Positions 30,717 through 41,824 of a stretch of 64,000 nt of DNA are shown piece by piece. The DNA is taken from contig JAUJYZ010000581.1 in the NCBI GenBank assembly GCA_033675265.1, forward strand, positions 358,388-422,387, read 5' to 3'. The stretch is from Actinostola sp. cb2023 (Eukaryota; Cnidaria; Anthozoa; Actiniaria; Actinostolidae). The position numbers and the translations under genes are program-made. A model generated the notes under the pieces. That model saw only the letters and a list, made by a program, of their open reading frames with translations. It searched no databases and was not told the origin of the DNA. Within the stretch, counting starts at the first letter, position 1. Each line of letters starts with the position of its first letter.

Positions 30717-31113
30717 TGCTTTGTGTTGTGTTGTAGGCTGTAGAATTGCACAAATACTAGCTCAATAATCAAGCTATTTGCGATAATTCCATGGCTGACA
30801 GCAAACAGGAGACTTCGTCCGCCATGTTTTTTTTTTTTCCATGCGCTTCTCGCCCCAGTACCTCGGCTACACCACAGGTAACCCAAGCTCTTTTCAGTAA
30901 AATCAGATGTTCTAAAAAATGTTTTTAAAACTCCATATTGCGATGCTTCATGCTTACAGAGGGCTTTATCTAACGTCTATGTAACAATTAATACATGGAA
31001 TCTAGTGATTCTAGTCATAATTTTTTTAAATTCGGTTATTCCAGTGTTAGATGCATTTAATAGTTTACGTAGTGACGTCATAGACGACGTCTAACAAACG
31101 TCAACGGCAAACG
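30717..31113. promoter_or_regulatory. Shared divergent 5' region of TFIP11 and the Kazal-like gene
   Basis: TFIP11 (minus) and the small secreted gene (plus) start 397 bp apart, head to head. The interval has a GACGTCATAGACGACGTC-like pair of CRE half-palindromes (about 31073-31092) and no other ORF. A bidirectional promoter is inferred from the layout. The same arrangement is repeated at 63585-63989. Confidence 0.4.
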
Positions 31114-32010
31114 ATGGCAGTACGTCTTACTCGTTATTACATTGTTTGGGCTCTTGTTATTATCACGATAGTAGTTTTCAGCGGTAAGATTGCAAGATCA
31201 TAGCATTTGTTGCATGTGGGCGGAAAGAGTGCATAGCATCCACTGTCATGGCCGGCGTTATTTTAATGTGCGCGTCAGTAAGTACATATTTGCATGCAAT
31301 CAGTGCCAGTTTTTACAACATCGCACACAACATATGCAGATTGAAGTGGATATATACTGTACGCCATCACTAGTGATTGTCGTTTACGAGTGGAAAAGTT
31401 ATGGCACCGTGCTGTGCCGTACTGAAAGAGTTTGATTGGATGAGATGTATCTGCACGCTTTTTGATTGGTTCAGAGAGGAAGCTATTTGAGTGTCACGGT
31501 AGTGTAGGTTTCCCACTCGTACGAAAAAGAAAACGACTCTATGATTTGAAATGTACAAAGACGCAGCGGCCATGCTGGTCAGTGGTACAAAGGAAGAGAA
31601 ACAAATGAGGATTCGAATTTGGAATGCTGGCATTGTTATCTGGCCACAACGTCACATGCAATTAAACCAGCAATTGCGCGCAACTTTGCATCGTGTCAGT
31701 CCATCCGCGCCGCATAAAATGTGTGTTTATTTGTTCATCTTTCTATAAACAGATGCAATCACCAGCCTTTCCTTCATCCAAGGAATGCAAAAGAAAGCCA
31801 TTTTTTCCAGTCTGTGCCGTACAGAAGCTTAAGGGATCGCAGATAGTGCACGTAACGTACGATAACCACTGCTTGTATCTCGTGGCTAGATGTTACATTC
31901 GATCTACTGGGGGATTAATCAAGAAGAAGCCAACATGCGGCACTGTCTTGCATAAAGCTAATCCAAAAAGGTCAAAAAAAGACGTCCAAAAAATCAATAA
32001 ATTTTTGTAG
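31114..32010 (+). CDS. Small secreted Kazal-like protein, two exons (left arm)
   Basis: Exon 1 (31114-31183) encodes a start, a basic MAVRLTR and a hydrophobic run (IVWALVIITIVVFSG), a plausible signal peptide. Exon 2 (31766-32010) encodes the mature part, for about 104 aa in all. Its cysteine layout fits a Kazal domain: KEC, PFFPVC, TYDNHC followed by six residues and another Cys, then PTC. Kazal domains usually inhibit serine proteases or act as follistatin-like modules. I infer secretion and cannot name a target. The phase-1 donor fits only the acceptor at 31765. The CAG at 31752, used in register by the other arm, would be out of frame here. The intron holds a MITE relative (31378-31543). 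The basic, lysine-rich C-terminus differs between the arms. Confidence 0.6.
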
Positions 32011-34997
32011 AAAATATAACGTTTAGAACCGGCAACTGTAGCGCATAGCATGACTGGTCTGGTTGAGATGGAAACATGTATAAACGACAGTGAGAACTAT
32101 GAATAACATACGTGGAATAAATCTTAAAACTGGCTGAATGAAACTGAACTGTGTGCTACCCTAAACAGTAAACTCCAACCCTCCTAATATAGTTTTTAAG
32201 TTTCAGGCGGGACAAAACATTTAGGTGGAATGGAACTAGTTCAGTAGAGAACGAAATTAGAATCACAACTAACTGAATAAGAATATTTTAATGTTTATAG
32301 TCATTCTCAAGAAGGTTGTCCGCTTTCAAATATACATTTATACATATATACTCTAAGTACAAAATGTAGGTTTTTGGCCTATAACAATGCTTACTATTAT
32401 GGGATGCTGGCGACATTTTTTTTCATATACCTTATACAATAAACAAGGTTGACACAAGAAATCCGAACATACGAACAAAAGCAAATATATATTTATTGGT
32501 TTATATAAAATTTGCCATGTCATGAAAATTTTAGTTATACCAAATTCAAAAATATATATTTTTAAAATATATTTTTTGTCCAAATGTTCGGATTTTTTGT
32601 ATACATTTTGCTAATCGTATGAGTAATGATGAAAATATAGTTTTACAAACATCCCACAATTAAGCATTGTCATAGGTCAAAAACCTGCAGTTTTGTACTT
32701 ACAGTATATATGTATAAATGTTCTTGAGAATGACTATATATAGCGCAAATATATATATTTTAATAATACTCCAATATTCGGAAATTGAAAGTTAAAATGA
32801 AATTACGTGTTTTCTTCTTACATGTATGTTTACTCATGCAGTCAGTGTTGGACACAATATATAATTATTTTCAAATATATATGTATATTACCATGCGGTT
32901 CTGGCAATAGAAATATCGTTCAGCAACATTCTTGTGAGCAAAACAGCTGGTTTTAATTCCCGTGACAACCATGGGAAGGATCGCAGCATACGCTTGCAAT
33001 TGCGTATGCACAAGAAAAATGATGGAAACATTCTCTTGTGCTTCACTCAATGTGATTATGCATGCTTGTGTTAAAATGCTAAATTTCGTAAAAGTTTTTT
33101 TTTTTCATTTTCTATTTCTATCATTTTTAACTGAAACCTTTCCACAGCAATTAGTCAAAAGTCGGTACATGTGTTTGAACGTATAGTCGGAACTACTTCT
33201 ACATATGTTAACCTTTCTCCTTTAATCCTGCATTGTCTCGATTTATTATCTACTGTTCATCTAGTGTTGATTACAAGTTCTCACTACTAGCATTTTTCAA
33301 TGGTACGTAGTGTCCTAACACCTCGTAGGACTGATCGGTCGTAGGATCAACGAACGGCGACCGCAAAATGGGTACACCGGCCATAGGCGTGTCTCTTCCA
33401 CTCACGTTGGATCAGGAAAGGACCGCTCTCGGTACGTAGACTCACGGAGTAAACGATATTTGGCAAGGATGAATCTGCTTACACTGGTCGCTATGGACTC
33501 AATCTGAACTAGTGTTCTCAGCGCTAACGAAAACGGTACGTCATTGTGACTGTGACGTCTTCTACAGTAGATGACGTCAGAATATATTAACATCACAATA
33601 CACCATGTACCAAATGGGGCTCAAAAGAAACTAATACAGTACTAAAGTGATGACGTCATTAAAAATAATTGTTGCGGTATCATTTTTGGGTTGCCAATTT
33701 CGATTAGAACATCAAGAAAGAAGTTTACACGCCATATTTCACGGGAATCGGTAAATATAGCAGGTGTTATCTCAATATAGACAACCACTGGATATGAGCA
33801 AGCCCGCGCTCTGATTGGCTACAGTCTACTGGTAGGCTATCAGCTCATACTACCACGAGTAGAGAAAGTTGGAGATTTTCAACAATGGCAGATCGGTTTT
33901 GCCGAACTAAAAATAAGAACAAACGTTATATTTCTCACAATCCAGTGGTTGTCTACCGATAATAAAACAATTATATATGACCGGTTGAATATACATGTAT
34001 ATTTGTCCTTGTGATCATATCACTGTATTTTAGGCGCGCGGTTCGTAACGTTATGAACGCACTTCGTGACGTCACACTCTAGACAGTAGAACAAAGAACG
34101 ATCGAGGGATTAACTGAATAACTAAGCCAACAATAAAGTACAATTAAGACAACTAAGCCCTAACTATAAATAACGATGCACGGGCAGATCAAAAGATCAA
34201 TAATAAGTGTGTATATTTATCGAGAACAAACAGTGACTCGGAATGGCACTAAAATGCAACTATACAAAATTAATATCCAAAAACATGCGCCAATATACGG
34301 GTTGGTAACAGCTGTGTCAACGGGAGGAGGAAAGGGTTTTTGGTCGATTCGAGAAAGAGTGAACTGATCCCAGTTATGCTGTGTGCACCGCTACTGACCA
34401 TCCATTCACGTTATGGGAAACCTTTGTGAATTAAACTTGTGTAGATGGATGGGATCAGTCTAGAGACTAACAAAGATCTGAGACCAATCCTCGATCGCCA
34501 AGTCTTTGATTGAATATCAGAATTTACCAAGATATAATTGCGAGGGTTGCTTTATTACAACTGAACTCTGACGTAAATATATTAATTGTCAGTCACTATT
34601 CCACTGCTCCTTTACAAATACGAGCCACTGACGTACGTTGACGTTTGATATCTCAGGAGAGTCGATATATCAAAAGCTTAAAGGCAGGTAGTAAGTTGTC
34701 AATGTACATGTTGTAACGTACGTACAACAGCTTATCGTATACAGGCAATTCTATTGCCGAGACAAATATGGCGTCTTGCACGACTGTGTAGTACTCGATG
34801 TACTTGGTACTGGCACTCCTGGGCCAATATATCACTTTGTAAGGTAAGAAAAACATGATTAGTCACACCGGCCCTTGGTGTACAGCATATTAATATCGCT
34901 GACATACTGATTCCTTATAACAAGTTTACCTCGCAAAATCTGAAGTCATGGGGAACAGAAAGTTAAAGTCCTACGTCAGTTTCCTTGCACCCTTGGG

Positions 34998-35295
34998 GAG
35001 CAAGGCCGGGTGGCCGAGTGACCCTTAGCTTGTGCATGGGAGCACTCGCCTCTCATGCACCGCTGTGGTGCCTGGTTCAATTCCTGGACCTGGCGCTTCA
35101 TGTGAGTTGACTAGTTTGTCAGTTCGTTCTCTCCCTTGCTCAGTCGAGGGTTTTTCTCCGGGTACTCCGGCTTTCCTCCCTCATTTAAAAAAAACCCCGA
35201 ACTAGTGAGATGAGTGTTGGCAGGTGTACTGATCTGAGAATATAGAATGTAGTGAATGAATGAATAGTAAGGAGTGAGTGTGAGAGTCGTGTCCC
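34998..35295 (+). mobile_element. tRNA-derived SINE (left arm)
   Basis: The tRNA-like head has an A box TGGCCGAGTG (35011-35020) and a B box GGTTCAATTCC (35073-35083) at normal Pol III spacing. It is followed by a body with TTTTTCTCCGGGTACTCCGG and a 3' tail of GAATGAATGAAT repeats. The mirrored copy is at 59450-59747. Confidence 0.8.
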
Positions 35296-35701
35296 CAATT
35301 AGCAGTAATGCTACTAGATCGATTGACACGTTAGAAAAGTAATTTGTTTTATTTTAATTTCACCAAAGTCAACGTCCACCTCCGTCAAAACATTCTCATG
35401 ACTAGGCGCATGGTATACAGCCTGCGTGGCTGCAGCCCAGGGAGGGGAGGAGAGGGGGTAGTCAGTTGTGTCTCTAGCCTCCCTAGCTTGAAAAGCCAGA
35501 ATTTTACAGAACATTTCACTCAAAGATGAAGAGGAATGATAAAAGGGAAGTACAAATTAGTTTCAAAGAATTACCCGACGAGCTCTTCATGTTAAAATTA
35601 TAAGTTTTTTAGCTATACTACGATCTAAAATGCACACTTTAGATCATGCAACTTACTTTAATTATAAGATCCGCATGACATACTGCCGGTAGTGGGACAT
35701 A

Positions 35702-35860
35702 GAGTCGTTTTAATTTCGTATGAGTGGGAAACCTATGGCACGGAGTTACGGTCACGGTACGGGATCGAACTGAGTTATCTATAATATTCAACCAATTCAC
35801 AGCGCGCAAAACCAATGCTTGCACGAACCGTACCGTAATTACGTAGAGAGTATCAAAATT
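35702..35860. mobile_element. MITE of the ATAGAGTCGTTTT family
   Basis: It starts ATAGAGTCGTTTTAATTTCG and contains GTGGGAAACCTATGGCACGG and GTTACGGTCACGGTACGG, as in the copy at 5472. The right terminus has decayed. Mirrored at 58905-59046. Confidence 0.7.
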
Positions 35861-35964
35861 GCACGAGCCCGTAGGGCGATTTGAGCTCTTTGAAAAACAC
35901 ACGAGTGCAAATTATTCCAAATTCAACGACAAATCGTATGATTACCAATTAATAATATCCATGA

Positions 35965-36055
35965 AAAAAAGTAATTTGCACTGCAGTGCAAGTATAATTT
36001 GCACTGCAGTGCAAATTACTTTTCAACTGCACTGCTCTAAGCCAATCAGTGTCGA
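35965..36055. repeat. TTTGCACTGCAGTGCAAATT hairpin
   Basis: AAGTAATTTGCACTGCAGTG and its complement form two nested palindromes around a 4-5 bp spacer. Mirrored at about 58690-58780. Confidence 0.75.
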
Positions 36056-36794
36056 GTATTTTTTTTCATGTATATTATTATATATATTAACATAGAGCAC
36101 GCTTCCTTATAATCAGATGTGCGCACCGACTTTGTAGAAAGATTATTGTGAAGATTAATGTATTTTCAGCAGTGATGGGGAGGATCTTTCAGCAGTAAGT
36201 TATCTTTGTGCAGCACTATATCGTCAAGCCCGTGATCTGTATATCTTATCATTGTAACTGCTCGCATTATAACAGTTTTTAATGACCTCGCGCCATATCG
36301 GCACAATCAGTACTGAATCGAGCTGTAATCTAGTCCCCAAGGATCAAGGAAAGCTTGTCTACGAACTGTGTGTACAGCTAGCTATTTCAAAAAACGTTGT
36401 CTTGTGAATGAATACTGAATGGCCGAATATAGTGCATTCCAAGACCGAAATGCAAATGCATTGTATGTCAGAAACAACTGCTGATTTACTTTATATCAGC
36501 TTTTCAAAAATATAGGGAGTAATCACTATATCACTGCTGATTTATACTATCAAATGAATGAAAATAACGTTTGTGTGTTTGTATCGTATCATCAGCACGC
36601 GTTGTCAACCATCTTGCTATATTACGGGAGCTGATATACTCAAATATAGTGACATACTGATATACTTGCTGCCGTGCAAAACTGTATTTTCGGTATTCAG
36701 CCGATTCACTTTGCTAGAAATGATATACCAACGCATTTTTTTGAAATAGCTGTATATATACACTGAAATAGCTGTATATACATACACTAATTAA

Positions 36795-37115
36795 AATTGA
36801 AGAATCGTTGTCGGGTTCAAAATCATAGAACATAATATACTGAAGCAGAGACCGCTAGGATGATGGGTAAGCGGTAAGTCAGCGGCTAAGTTTCATGTAG
36901 TCAGAGGAAAATTTTGGTGTTTGAATTTATTGAAAGAAATATGATCTCTCTATAAAGCAAATTTCTACACATATTCGGGAAATAAATTACGAAGAATTGC
37001 ATGAAGCGACGTTATTTGACTCATTTACCGCTTTCCCAGGTAACCTTTGCGGTCTTAGCTTCTATGTTCTATGATTTTGAACCCGACAACGATTAATTCT
37101 GCAATTTGGTGTATA
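36795..37115. mobile_element. MITE with AATCGTTGTCGGGTTC ends (left arm)
   Basis: It starts AATCGTTGTCGGGTTCAAAA and ends in the inverse, with ATCATAGAACATA and AGACCGC inside both arms. Same family as 17558-17860. Mirrored at 57765-58090. Confidence 0.82.
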
Positions 37116-39140
37116 AGAATGAATGCTGTTATCACAAGACACAAGCCTTTCTCTTATCATATTTAAGGTATATTCACATGCCATCACCAGTTCGCTGATT
37201 CAACTACCGGTTCTTCTGATAACGCTCAGTGGGTCGATAGTAGAGATAAAGAAGTGTTTCTGAGCCGTTGATATGAACTTGTTTTTATCAAAAATATAGG
37301 ATCAGCAATGTTTAAGGAATGGTCAACGCTTAGCGTGCGTCCATCGAGTTATGGTGCACTTGGGAATTTGGGAGAGCACGAGAGACCCGGAGGGGGGTAC
37401 TCCCATATATATGCTATATAGGTATAGGTGCGTGCCCCCGAATAGAGTATGGTTTTTGAACCTCCAGATCCTTAAATTGGGTACCATATTTTGCTTTTTC
37501 GCCATAAAATAAAATATTCGATCTTTAATTTGGGTACCCTTTTTTTATTTTGACTAAAAAATCCGCTTAGCGTAACAGCTAGCGTATGTACTTCTGATAT
37601 TAGCGATTTCCATTGCGGAAACGGGACGAGAGAAGCGTAAGAGTTGCTCGAGGCGCAGTTCAGGCAAGTGCAACGGGTGTAGACTGTGAACTGTCCCTCT
37701 TTTCCTTGCGCGTATGGTATTATTTTGCTCTCATTCAGTCGAGTCTGGAGGGAGAAAAGGGACTGATCGCAGTTTCTGACGTCGAAACCAATTCAGGAAT
37801 AATATTTTGGTTTCCGTCGATCACATCGTCACGCAACGCACTCTTCCAAAGGAACAAGAACGTTGCGTGATGACCCTAAAAACGACTGCGAGAATCGAGA
37901 CTTGATATCTTTTGAATGAATAAAATATGATATTATCGGGCTGCACGTACATATCTATATAACCCACACATGGCAGTATCCCCTAGTAAGGCAGCCTGGG
38001 GCGCGCTAAGGTAGGGTATCATTTGAACATATATATTTAAAATGTCTTGATCTACTCAATTCCTTAATTTATTTAATCGAATCAGTACATTGAGCTCTGA
38101 CTCACATACAGTGTCAAATGAGCCAGTGTGGTTGTTTTTATTGGTGAAATCAAGCGGGCGCCTTGCTGATGGCCATATGCTATTTTGAGGCAACGTTTAC
38201 CCGTTCAGCTGAGAAAATTATGTAGAGATTCTGTGTGAATAACATAGCAGATCAAAACTTGCTTGAAGCCGAAAAGCTAGAAACTTTGAGTCTTAGCAAT
38301 TTTGATTAGAAAGAGCGATAATCAGCTCAATTTGTTCACTCGCGCATGCGCATATCACTGTCTGCGGTGTGCCTAGCTCTGTCCTTGGGTGATTTTAACA
38401 AAAGACTGTCTGGATACGGAAAGACAAAAAGAAACTGCTTATGGGCATATGTAGGTAAACTAAAGATAAAAGTCCTTAAAATGGCTGTCGGACGTGCGCG
38501 CGCGCGCGTTGCATAATTATGACTTCCAGAGAATTCTAAACCGATTTACCAGCTAGCGGGTTAGTCAGGGTTAAGCACGGTGCCGTCATATAGGTAATCT
38601 AATCGTTGATATGATTCACGCGATATGTACTACAAGCCAATACGTGTTTGTCAACGAACAACAACTGAATGCTTTAGAACGACATAACGTAGAATTGGTA
38701 GAATAACAATTTGTTTGCCGATGGGTCGTCATTCACACTGTCACGTTTAATCCCAGGGACAAAGGTATTTGCCATTTAAGTTTTAGTGGTTTTTGGTTTC
38801 GTACAATCATACTGTTCATGCGAGTGTCTCGCTAATTGCGTGAGGACGAATTCCCTATCTATTACGTTAACTAGGAAAGCTGTTGTTCCAAGGTAAATAT
38901 GTCTAGCTTTATCCATCGAAAGACAAAACCGTATGTCAGTTTGGCGGACGTTTTTGTAGAACTGATTAAAATCCATGGATACTTGCTGTAGGTTGATAGA
39001 ACGTGTTCTCTTTGATTAGCAGATATACACGTCTATACGACTACCTAAACATCACGCTGATACTCTCACTCGACCAGCGGAAAAACATCGACCGAACTGA
39101 AAGAGCAGTGTATACTCTCACTCGACCCGCGGAAAGGAAG

Positions 39141-41363
39141 ATGAATTCCTCGAGCAATTCCACATTGAATACTTGCAGAATCCCAATGACGCTTTACGTT
39201 TGGTACTTGTTTCCGTACAACGTCAGCATGGTAGTCCTGTACGTCTTGGTCATCGCAGTAGCTCTTATTGGCAACATTCTCGTCTGTGCTGCAGTTTGTA
39301 TCAACCCAAACCTACGACAAAACGTGGCTTCGTATTTCATCGTATCTTTGGCCGTCTCAGACATCGCTACTGCGTGTTTTTCAATGCCGTTTGATTTGGA
39401 GAGCTTCGTGACCTTTGGTTGGTGGTATCACGGTGAAGTGTTGTGCATTGTTTGGACGACTGCCTACCTTATCACCGTGCCTACATCCATGTGGAATCTC
39501 TTCATTTTGAGCATCGATCGCTACAAAACGTTGAAAAACCCATGGGATCGATTCAAGGCGTCACCGTTCATGACTAAGAGGCGAGCAGTGGTAGCTATAG
39601 CAGTGTTATGGATTTTGTGCATGTCGTATGCCTTGTTACCAGAAATGGGCTGGAGGTACCAAGAGAACACGCTGTACATTCCAAGAAATTGCTTGATAGC
39701 AAAGTGTATATTCAACGTCACGCCACTCAACTCAATCCTCAGTGGGATCTTGAATTTCTGGCTCCCTATGCTAGCGATGTGTTTTCTTTATTACAAAATC
39801 TATCAGATTGCCAGAACTCAATACCTCAGGCCTACCAGTGCGCTCGAATTAAGATTTACGGACACCAACTCTCCGGCACAGAAAGCAAATGGTCTCAGAA
39901 ATAAATCCAAAGAATTAATCAACCAAACGGGTCGCAAAGATGACTTCGGCTCTTGTAAAAATGGCGCTGCAAGGATAAAGAACATGGTGCAGCCTGGAGA
40001 AACAAACGTAGCTGTGGAAATTGAGGCGAAACACAATCGTAGTGGGACAATGACCGAGGAATTAGAGCCGCCGCTAGACGATAATGTAACAACGAATTGT
40101 GATACTTTGACCGACCGAGAAAAGGGTCACGAAACTACTAGCGACGAGAGACAAATTGAAGGAGTACAAGTCGAAATTGAATCGCCGAAGAGAATTACGT
40201 CAAGTGGAACTGCGGACAGGCAACTAGAAGACGACCTACAGCAAGAACATACAAATGACAGCATAGAAAATGAAAATGAAACATCAGTGAAAAACGACGA
40301 CGACATTTGCCGCGATCTTGATGATGCTGGCGGAAAATCAGAACACGAGCTGCAAAAGGAAAAGGAAAATTCAGGACAAGACGACATGGACATCGAAAAT
40401 GAAAAACTGAACGAAAACTCGTGTGGTTTTGACAACAAAGAACTCGAAGCAGAGCAAAGAGAAGAAAATCGGCGAAACGGCTTGTTTGTTCAAGGAAAAG
40501 GAACGTCTGACGAAAGTTCCAAAGTTCTCCCCACTCTCCCTCCCCCCTATGGGGAAAATGAAGAACATGACACAGTACCGACCGATGGAGTAAATCAAGA
40601 AGAACATGACATAGCACGGACTGATGAAGAATGTCGTGTAGAATCTCAGACCTTCGAAAAGGAAAATGATCCCAACGAACACGTTTCCACAAACCCGGAA
40701 AGTATGACTGCGATCGAACCTGTGATAGTTGATGTGAGTAATGATGATGTCATAGTTGCCCCATTGAATGAACAGGACGGTATCTCCGACATGGGAGTAA
40801 CTACGACAGAAGTATCTACACGGGATGAATCTCGTGGCGCGGCAAATCCCGGCATCGTCTCCATGCAAGAGTACCTAAGAAAGAGAATCACTGACGAAGA
40901 CAGAGCTAAATCGGGGAGTCGCGATTCTCTCGAGAGTACGTGTACTCTCCAGTCTACTCTCCCAGATGATCGCACAAGCAAGAACAACATATCCGCGTCT
41001 AAAGAAACCGTCAACAGCTTATTTGGGTCAATGGAAGATTTAACTAAGAAACGAAAGATCTTTGTGAAAAACAAAAAGGCGGCGCGCACGATAGCTATCA
41101 TCGTTGGTGCGTTCTTGTGCTGCTGGCTACCTCGTTCTACCATAAGCATCATTACCAACATATGCCAGCACAAGTGTTTCACCACAATACAAGATCTGCG
41201 CATTATTCTTTACGCTAATCACGTTTCGGTGTTGTTGGGTTACATAAGCTCGGCAATCAACCCTATAGTTTACAGCTACAGAAACGTTCAGTTCAGCAAG
41301 TCGTATAGGAAAATGATTAGGAAACTATTCCCGTGCTTTAGAAGTATAGTTCGTCCTAACTGA
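39141..41363 (+). CDS. Class A (rhodopsin-like) GPCR with very long acidic third intracellular loop
   Basis: Intronless, 740 aa. Seven hydrophobic segments are seen, six clustered outside a loop of about 415 residues. Family landmarks: N45 in TM1 (GN), D74 in TM2 (LAVSD), C102 opening TM3, DRY at 126-128, W157 in TM4, P209 in TM5, CWLP at 661-664 in TM6 and NPIVY at 707-711 in TM7. N-terminal NSS and NST sequons fit an extracellular N-terminus. The position equivalent to the amine-binding Asp 3.32 is Tyr109, so a classical aminergic ligand is unlikely despite amine-receptor-like layout. The loop between TM5 and TM6 (about 225-645) is highly acidic and rich in E, D, N and S. I chose ATG 39141 rather than 39003 because the other arm preserves only this start. 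The extra upstream frame spans a 30-bp duplication (TACTCTCACTCGACC). Ligand unknown. Confidence 0.93.
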   Translation: MNSSSNSTLNTCRIPMTLYVWYLFPYNVSMVVLYVLVIAVALIGNILVCAAVCINPNLRQNVASYFIVSLAVSDIATACFSMPFDLESFVTFGWWYHGEVLCIVWTTAYLITVPTSMWNLFILSIDRYKTLKNPWDRFKASPFMTKRRAVVAIAVLWILCMSYALLPEMGWRYQENTLYIPRNCLIAKCIFNVTPLNSILSGILNFWLPMLAMCFLYYKIYQIARTQYLRPTSALELRFTDTNSPAQKANGLRNKSKELINQTGRKDDFGSCKNGAARIKNMVQPGETNVAVEIEAKHNRSGTMTEELEPPLDDNVTTNCDTLTDREKGHETTSDERQIEGVQVEIESPKRITSSGTADRQLEDDLQQEHTNDSIENENETSVKNDDDICRDLDDAGGKSEHELQKEKENSGQDDMDIENEKLNENSCGFDNKELEAEQREENRRNGLFVQGKGTSDESSKVLPTLPPPYGENEEHDTVPTDGVNQEEHDIARTDEECRVESQTFEKENDPNEHVSTNPESMTAIEPVIVDVSNDDVIVAPLNEQDGISDMGVTTTEVSTRDESRGAANPGIVSMQEYLRKRITDEDRAKSGSRDSLESTCTLQSTLPDDRTSKNNISASKETVNSLFGSMEDLTKKRKIFVKNKKAARTIAIIVGAFLCCWLPRSTISIITNICQHKCFTTIQDLRIILYANHVSVLLGYISSAINPIVYSYRNVQFSKSYRKMIRKLFPCFRSIVRPN

Positions 41364-41820
41364 ACATATATATATATACACGTATGATAGCTCTAGGCCT
41401 TGTGCGTAAATGCACCAATCATATGCAGACACATTCTAAGCCTCTTTTGGATGCGTAATTAAAACAAAAGAGCTTAAGGAGCGCGTTGTTTCATTGCGAG
41501 ACTTAAGATGCATCTGTACATGATTTGTGCATTTATGCAAAGGGTATTTGTATAAGTACTACATTATGCTCTCATGATACATTCATCGAAACAATAGCTA
41601 ATCAATATTAAGAAAATGTATGGGGTCGTTTATGAAACGCAAAAAAGGGAACTTTTCAATAAAAAAGGCGAGTGATTGTATTGACACTTTAAATAATCAC
41701 TGAATTAATCTGGCGTTGGGAGTACATTCCTTCTACTATCGAAAAGGTTTCATCAATTATTTGCGCATAACTACAAATATCTAAAAGCAGGGTTGAAAGA
41801 TAGGAACTGATGCATGTTCT
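41364..41820. other. GPCR 3' flank
   Basis: AT-rich non-coding sequence starting with a short (TA)n run. It contains the pair TGCACCAATCATATGCAGAC and ACATGATTTGTGCATTTATG around an inverted repeat (AGCCTCTTTTGGATGCGTAA / TTAAAACAAAAGAGCTTAAG). No gene. Confidence 0.55.
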
Positions 41821-41824
41821 CTTC

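Larger units (their letters stand above)
32011..39140. other. Gene-poor interval of the left arm
   Basis: About 7 kb between the Kazal-like gene and the GPCR. It holds AT-rich inverted sequence (32290-32760, with TGCTTACTATTATGGGATG and its mirrored relative), a SINE, MITEs and hairpins listed separately, and a possible exon near 33411-33555 (minus). The 37613-37870 ORF contains GACTGATCGCAGTTTCTGAC-like repeat sequence related to 43650-43720. I see no secure gene. Confidence 0.55.

Noticed and set aside
35314..35523. ORF over the CTGCAGCC and CCTCCC-rich segment, mirrored at 59224-59436
   Set aside because: It is adjacent to the SINE and compositionally repeat-like. There are no splice or domain signals.
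37613..37870. 85-aa ORF mirrored at 57006-57275
   Set aside because: It contains a dispersed repeat motif also seen near 43650-43720 in another context. The two arms are similar everywhere, so conservation between them carries no weight.
39003..39140. N-terminal extension of the GPCR from an upstream ATG
   Set aside because: The extension runs through a 30-bp duplication absent from the other arm and lacks receptor character. The MNSSS start is shared by both arms.
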